Origin: a virus
Reading direction: 5' to 3' (one strand)
DNA length: 28,650 nt
IMG/VR virus record: IMGVR_UViG_3300042479_000866
Span: 1 to 28,650 of that record
Part shown: positions 24,656-28,650 of the stretch, piece after piece
How the letters are laid out: the number at the start of each line of letters is the position of its first letter
How positions within the stretch are numbered: position 1 is the stretch's first letter
The notes under the pieces: model-generated
The model's database searches: none
What the model was told of the DNA's origin: nothing
What the model saw: only the letters and a program-made list of their open reading frames with translations
Program-made: the position numbers and the translations under genes

Positions 24656-25396
24656 ATGTTTAAGATTTTAGTAATAGGAGAAAAGTGTATAGATAGATTT
24701 ATGTATTGTGATGTTTCTAGATTTAGTCCAGAAGCACCGGTACCTGTTTTAAATCCAATCGAAATTGTTGAAAATGATGGAATGGCTGGTAATGTTGTTA
24801 GAAATATTATTGCTATGAAAAGTGATAGTTTAGTAACTCATTGGTATCAAGATGAGATTATAACTAAAACTAGATTTGTTGAAAAGAAAAGTAATCATAT
24901 GTTTCTTAGATTAGATGAAGGTGAATCAAATATATCTAAAGTAGAATTAATTGAAGAAAGAGTGGAAGAATTAGGTAATTTTAATATTGTTATTGTAAGT
25001 GATTATGATAAAGGATTTATGACTAATGATGACTTATTAACAATAGGTAGAAACTCAAAGATGTCTATATTAGATTCTAAGAGGAAATTAAGTAAGGAAA
25101 TTGTAAGTAGTTTTACTTTTGTAAAATTGAATGAAAAAGAGTCTTTACAGAATTCTGATTTATTAGGGTGTAAAAATATATTAGTTACTTTAGGAAGTAA
25201 GGGAACTAAATTTAATGATGAGGTTTATCCTAGTCCAAATCCACAAGAAACTATAGATGTTAGTGGAGCTGGTGATACATTTACATCAGGATTTATTCTA
25301 AAGTATTTAGAAACTGGTGATATTAAAACTTCTATTATTTATGCTAATGAAATGGCTTCAATAGTTGTTTCAAAAAGAGGAGTGGCGGTGCCTTAA
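24656..25396 (+). CDS. HldE (RfaE)-like heptose 7-phosphate kinase, shortened
   Basis: A 246-residue PfkB/ribokinase-family enzyme most like the kinase domain of HldE, which phosphorylates D-glycero-beta-D-manno-heptose 7-phosphate at C1. Diagnostic features are DVSRFSPEAPVPVL (residues 19-32), the GMAGNVVRN segment (42-50), IVSDYDKG (113-120), VKLNEKES (156-163), and the anion hole with the catalytic Asp D207 (DVSGAGDTF). It is shorter than the usual ~320-residue domain: about 25 residues are missing after the first helix (SDSLVTHWYQDEIITKTRF), where HldE has part of the substrate lid. The C-terminal adenylyltransferase domain of full HldE is absent, so a host or separate phage enzyme must make the nucleotide sugar. 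The active-site Asp is intact, so the enzyme may still work. Confidence 0.78.
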   Translation: MFKILVIGEKCIDRFMYCDVSRFSPEAPVPVLNPIEIVENDGMAGNVVRNIIAMKSDSLVTHWYQDEIITKTRFVEKKSNHMFLRLDEGESNISKVELIEERVEELGNFNIVIVSDYDKGFMTNDDLLTIGRNSKMSILDSKRKLSKEIVSSFTFVKLNEKESLQNSDLLGCKNILVTLGSKGTKFNDEVYPSPNPQETIDVSGAGDTFTSGFILKYLETGDIKTSIIYANEMASIVVSKRGVAVP

Positions 25397-25430
25397 TTCC
25401 AATTAACACAATGTTAATTATAAGACAAAT

Positions 25431-26174
25431 TTAAGTCATTATGACTTCGATCCCCAAACATCTCCAATAATCGACCGTAATGGTATTCTCTACAAAAGAA
25501 GGAAACCCGGAATTTAAACCTCCTATGTCAACGCTATTTTGATATATCAAATCACCAGTGTGAAAATCAGTAATCTGAATTTGAGCTCTAAAGCTCCCAC
25601 GAAGATTGTTAGAAGGATCATACTCAACAGTCCAAGTAAGATCCCAATTCGTATTAATTTGAGGCGTTGAATACTCGGAAGGAACGCCTCCGGCACCTGC
25701 TATATTACCTTGTAAATTTTGATACACACCAAGTGAATAAAAATAACCTTGAGATACACCACTCAAATTACAAATTATACCAAAATTTGGAATTGTTAAT
25801 TTAAAACTATAAAATTGAGTTGGAAAAGTACCGTTTACAACATTTAATTTAAGTCTTTGGTCTTTTGTCCAATGTGCATAATCATGAAAATAATCTATAT
25901 TAAACTGACCAGTGGTTAGCCAGTTATTAAAAAAAATCTCACCAGCAGGATCATTTCTATTAATAACATATTCATTCGCATAAGGACCATTAGCAACTCC
26001 ATAATATGGCTCAGGTGATGAAATTGCAACAAATTGATCAGGTGACATAACATCCGGCACCGCACCAGGAACATTAGTAAAAACTGATAGTAGTGACTTT
26101 GTGACGTTACTAACAATTGTTCCATTTCCATACACAATCTGACCGGTTGATTGAATAGATAATCCTACCGCCAT
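25431..26174 (-). CDS. Tail-fibre-associated protein of unknown fold
   Basis: A 247-residue protein encoded directly after the S74 fibre gene; its ATG overlaps the fibre stop (TAATG), so translation is coupled. It is beta-rich with many aromatics (FKLTIPNFGIICNLSG, WDLTWTVEYDPSN, FRAQIQITDFHTGDLIYQ). The N-terminus (MAVGLSIQSTGQIVYGNGTIV) resembles the start of phage fibre and head-decoration proteins. No signal peptide or transmembrane helix is seen. Likely a fibre tip, adhesin or fibre chaperone, inferred from context; alternatively a decoration protein. Its 3' end lies 34 bases from the convergent sugar operon, with only a weak A/T hairpin (25401-25419) between them. Confidence 0.55.
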   Translation of the reverse strand: MAVGLSIQSTGQIVYGNGTIVSNVTKSLLSVFTNVPGAVPDVMSPDQFVAISSPEPYYGVANGPYANEYVINRNDPAGEIFFNNWLTTGQFNIDYFHDYAHWTKDQRLKLNVVNGTFPTQFYSFKLTIPNFGIICNLSGVSQGYFYSLGVYQNLQGNIAGAGGVPSEYSTPQINTNWDLTWTVEYDPSNNLRGSFRAQIQITDFHTGDLIYQNSVDIGGLNSGFPSFVENTITVDYWRCLGIEVIMT

Positions 26175-28650
26175 TATAGATTATTATTTTTTATTTGTCT
26201 TTTCAACTCATCTATTTGAACTTGTTGTTCTTTAATAGCTTCAATTAACACAGATACAATGTTTGGATAAGCTACTGCTTTTGTACCATCTGTATTTTCA
26301 AATACAACCTCTGGGAAAGCTTGTTGCATTTCTTGTGCAATAACACCAGCATAAACTCTTTCTTTGTCTTCTTCATCATTTCTAGTAAATGTAACACCTC
26401 TCATATTATTAACTTTATCAAGGGCATTTTCAATTGTTTTAACATTATCCTTTACAGATTCATCAGAAAAGGCTATAATATTACCAGTTGCGTATATATC
26501 ACCTGTTACTTCTAAAGTATAAGGACCTAGAGCACCAGGAACACCACCTATAGCAACACGACCACCTAAACCAGCAAGGTCATCTTGAATAGCACCTGTA
26601 GTTATTGTTGTAGATGAGTCCCAAACTGCAACATAGTTAATAGTACCACCAGTTAAACCACCACCAGCTGGAGACGTACCGGATGTACCAGCAGATCCAC
26701 TTGTGCCTGAAGATCCTGAAGATCCTGAAGAACCACTTGATCCTGAAAGACCGGATGTACCGGATGCTCCACTAACACCACTTGTACCCGATGATCCTGA
26801 TGATCCTGAACCAGATACACCTGAGGATCCACTTGATCCTGAAGAGCCACTTGATCCTGAAGAGCCACTTGATCCTGAAGAGCCACTTGATCCTGACTTA
26901 CCTGATGTACCACTTGTACCCGATGTTCCGGAAGATCCTGATTTACCATCAGCAACCCAAGATATAGTATAAGTACGACTTGATGATATAGAACCGTTTT
27001 GAGCTATATAATTTCCAAGATCATAAATATAGTAGGTACTAACAGATGTTGCTGTTGATATTGGCCATATACCAAGAATACTTGTATTACCAACTTCGTG
27101 TAATTGTAGATAAACTGCTCTACCAGAATTAATAATGGTAGTAACAGCCGCGTGCCAAGCACCATAAGCAACGGATGTACTTGATGTATTATCTATCCAA
27201 AGTTTAGTTATACTACTTATAAGACTATTATCAGACGAGAACTGACCACTACCACCACCTGGAGGTGTTCCAACAGTACTCATACATGTCCATCTACCAC
27301 TATTAGAAGAGTCAGTACCAGAAGCTCCACTTGACCCAGAAGATCCTGATGATCCACTTGATCCTGATGATCCACTTGAACCGGAAGATCCAGAAGATCC
27401 ACTTGAACCGGAAGATCCTGACTTACCTGATGTGCCACTTGTTCCTGATGTACCACTTGACCCTGAAGATCCAGAAGATCCACTTGATCCTGATGATCCA
27501 GAAGATCCTGATAAACCGCTTGTTCCTGAAGATCCTGATGATCCACTTGACCCTGATGATCCAGAAGATCCACTTGATCCTGATGACCCAGAAGATCCTG
27601 ATAAACCACTTGTTCCTGAAGATCCTGATGACCCACTTGTTCCTGAAGATCCTGATGATCCACTTGACCCTGATGATCCAGAAGATCCACTTGATCCAGA
27701 TGACCCAGAAGATCCTGACTTACCCGATGTACCACTTGTGCCACTAGATCCTGATGATCCACTAGATCCTGATGATCCACTAGATCCTGATGATCCTGAT
27801 AAACCACTTGTGCCTGACGATCCAGAAGATCCACTTGATCCTGATGATCCTGAACTTCCACTAGATCCACTTGATCCTGATGATCCTGATAAACCACTTG
27901 TGCCTGATGATCCTGATGATCCACTTGACCCACTTGACCCAGAAGATCCACTTGACCCTGAAGATCCACTCGATCCTGACTTACCTGATGTACCACTTGT
28001 ACCACTTGTACCACTTGTGCCTGATGATCCTGAACTTCCACTAGATCCACTTGAACCGGAAGATCCACTTGATCCTGATGATCCAGAAGATCCCGATAAA
28101 CCACTTGTACCTGAAGATCCACTTGATCCAGAAGACCCACTTGATCCTGATAAACCACTTGATCCAGATGATCCAGAAGAACCACTTGATCCTGATAATC
28201 CAGAAGATCCACTTGATCCAGAAGATCCTGATGATCCAGAAGAACCACTCGATCCAGAAGATCCTGATAAACCACTTGTACCTGAAGATCCAGAAGATCC
28301 ACTCGATCCAGAAGATCCTGATAAACCACTTGTACCACTCGATCCTGATGATCCACTCGATCCAGAAGAGCCACTCGATCCAGAAGAGCCACTAGATCCA
28401 CTTGACCCAGAAGATCCTGAAGATCCACTTGATCCTGACTTACCTGATGTACCACTTGTACCTGATGTACCACTTGTTCCTGATGATCCACTCGATCCAG
28501 AAGAACCACTTGATCCTGATGATCCTGAAGATCCACTTGAGCCTGATAAACCACTTGTTCCTGATGATCCTGATGATCCACTTGATCCAGAAGAGCCACT
28601 TGAACCACTTGATCCAGAAGATCCTGAACTTCCACTCGATCCCGAGGAAC
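26174..28650 (-). CDS. Long Gly-X-Ser tail fibre with peptidase S74 chaperone end (5' end outside window)
   Basis: The frame of the S74 fibre is open from base 28650 to the stop at 26174 without interruption, so at least 824 residues are encoded; the ATG at 27283 is internal. Order, from the N-terminal side in the window: about 148 consecutive Gly-X-Ser triplets (X = Ser, Thr, Leu, Lys), a ~110-residue globular domain (MSTVGTPPGG...YTISWVADG), a second Gly-X-Ser block of ~92 residues, a short beta region (TINYVAVWDSSTTI), and a C-terminal intramolecular chaperone (peptidase S74). The chaperone has the Ser-Lys pair five residues apart in FSDESVKDN, as in endosialidase-type self-cleaving domains, then GVIAQEMQQAFPEVV and a C-terminal coiled coil. 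It folds as a trimer and the last ~97 residues are probably released. Gly every third residue without Pro resembles non-hydroxylated collagen-like stalks. Confidence 0.85.
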   Translation of the reverse strand, partial: SSGSSGSSGSSGSSGSSGSSGSSGSSGSSGTSGLSGSSGSSGSSGSSGSSGSSGSSGTSGTSGTSGTSGKSGSSGSSGSSGSSGSSGSSGSSGSSGSSGSSGSSGTSGLSGSSGSSGSSGSSGTSGLSGSSGSSGSSGSSGSSGSSGSSGLSGSSGSSGSSGSSGLSGSSGSSGSSGSSGTSGLSGSSGSSGSSGSSGSSGSSGSSGSSGTSGTSGTSGTSGKSGSSGSSGSSGSSGSSGSSGSSGSSGTSGLSGSSGSSGSSGSSGSSGSSGSSGSSGTSGLSGSSGSSGSSGSSGSSGSSGTSGTSGKSGSSGSSGSSGSSGSSGSSGSSGSSGTSGSSGSSGTSGLSGSSGSSGSSGSSGSSGSSGSSGSSGTSGLSGSSGSSGSSGSSGSSGSSGTSGTSGTSGKSGSSGSSGSSGSSGSSGSSGSSGSSGSSGSSGASGTDSSNSGRWTCMSTVGTPPGGGSGQFSSDNSLISSITKLWIDNTSSTSVAYGAWHAAVTTIINSGRAVYLQLHEVGNTSILGIWPISTATSVSTYYIYDLGNYIAQNGSISSSRTYTISWVADGKSGSSGTSGTSGTSGKSGSSGSSGSSGSSGSSGSSGSSGSSGVSGSGSSGSSGTSGVSGASGTSGLSGSSGSSGSSGSSGTSGSAGTSGTSPAGGGLTGGTINYVAVWDSSTTITTGAIQDDLAGLGGRVAIGGVPGALGPYTLEVTGDIYATGNIIAFSDESVKDNVKTIENALDKVNNMRGVTFTRNDEEDKERVYAGVIAQEMQQAFPEVVFENTDGTKAVAYPNIVSVLIEAIKEQQVQIDELKRQIKNNNL
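26672..26947 (-). repeat. Second Gly-X-Ser block in the fibre
   Basis: About 92 residues of GSS/GTS/GKS/GVS/GAS triplets, with one two-residue slip (SGSGSS). Codons GGA/GGT and TCA/TCT/AGT are mixed, so the DNA repeat is imperfect. Confidence 0.9.
27317..28650 (-). repeat. Long uninterrupted Gly-X-Ser block running off the window
   Basis: About 148 triplets, every third residue Gly and every Y position Ser; X is mostly Ser, with Thr, Leu and Lys in recurring higher-order groups (GLSGTSG, GKSGTSGTSG). GGA-TCN junctions create a GATC at four to five positions per 60 bases, roughly a hundred in all. Confidence 0.92.

Noticed and set aside
25401-25419. A/T hairpin (AATTAAC / GTTAATT) between the kinase and the fibre-associated gene as a terminator
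   Set aside because: The stem is weak and no T run follows on either side; termination here is not supported.
27281-27283. ATG at 27283 as the start of the S74 fibre gene
   Set aside because: The same frame is open upstream to the window edge with continuous repeat sequence, so this Met is internal.
27331-28395. Plus-strand ORFs over the fibre repeat (Ile/Leu/His-rich and Asp/Pro/Glu-rich products)
   Set aside because: These are complements of the Gly-X-Ser repeat in other frames, with low complexity and no start signals.
27280-28635. A 451-residue minus-strand ORF rich in Asp, Gln, Val and Leu starting MEVQDLLDQ
   Set aside because: It is the frame-shifted reading of the GGA-TCN repeat. 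The fibre frame is open through the same region and gives the strict Gly-X-Ser pattern, which continues into the S74 fibre.
26700-28650. The dense short repeats taken as a CRISPR array
   Set aside because: No fixed repeat-spacer spacing; the units are in frame and vary by codon, as expected of a coding repeat.

Overview
The window is a stretch of a T4-like contractile-tailed phage genome (myovirus), about 30% G+C by eye. The evidence is a gp18-like tail sheath, a gp19-like tail tube, a gp26-family baseplate protein, a gp47 (Mre11/SbcD-like) recombination nuclease, a very long tape-measure-like protein and a peptidase-S74 tail fibre. There is no integrase, tRNA, rRNA, transposase or CRISPR array. 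Gene starts are preceded by A/T-rich leaders, mostly without Shine-Dalgarno sequences. Together with the compact palindromic terminators, this suggests a Bacteroidota host; the host assignment is inference.

Layout. 1-2920 (+): end of the tail sheath, the gp26-like protein and a small coupled protein. 3024-3644 (-): tail tube. 3759-5258 (+): a double zinc-knuckle protein and gp47. 5274-7300 (-): four small genes (cupin-like protein, unknown, conserved phage protein, acidic cysteine-cluster protein). 7391-13219 (+): a 1942-residue tail/baseplate protein with an internal seven-bladed beta-propeller. 13272-19084 (-): a tail operon read from a 28-codon zinc-knuckle micro-ORF through a 1361-residue repeat-built tape measure, a C-tail-anchored membrane protein, a probable pseudo-metallopeptidase and an unknown protein. 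19168-19891 (+): two small genes. 19875-21986 (-): three genes beginning with a nucleotidyltransferase. 22085-25396 (+): a three-gene sugar operon. 25431-28650 (-): a tail-fibre operon whose main gene runs off the right edge.

The most interesting system is the sugar operon and its neighbour. It encodes a fusion of a GT4 glycosyltransferase with a TibC/Aah-type O-heptosyltransferase (with its four-cysteine metal site), a cupin, and a shortened HldE-like heptose kinase. It lies tail-to-tail with a fibre gene carrying about 148 uninterrupted Gly-X-Ser triplets in the window. This suggests that the phage makes or activates heptose and glycosylates serines on its own fibre, which would be a phage counterpart of autotransporter O-heptosylation.

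A second theme is a recurrent N-terminal peptide, roughly MKxIKxFxxF..xES, on seven otherwise unrelated small proteins. It resembles the capsid-targeting sequence of T4 internal proteins and suggests that these proteins are packed in the head and processed by a gp21-like protease.
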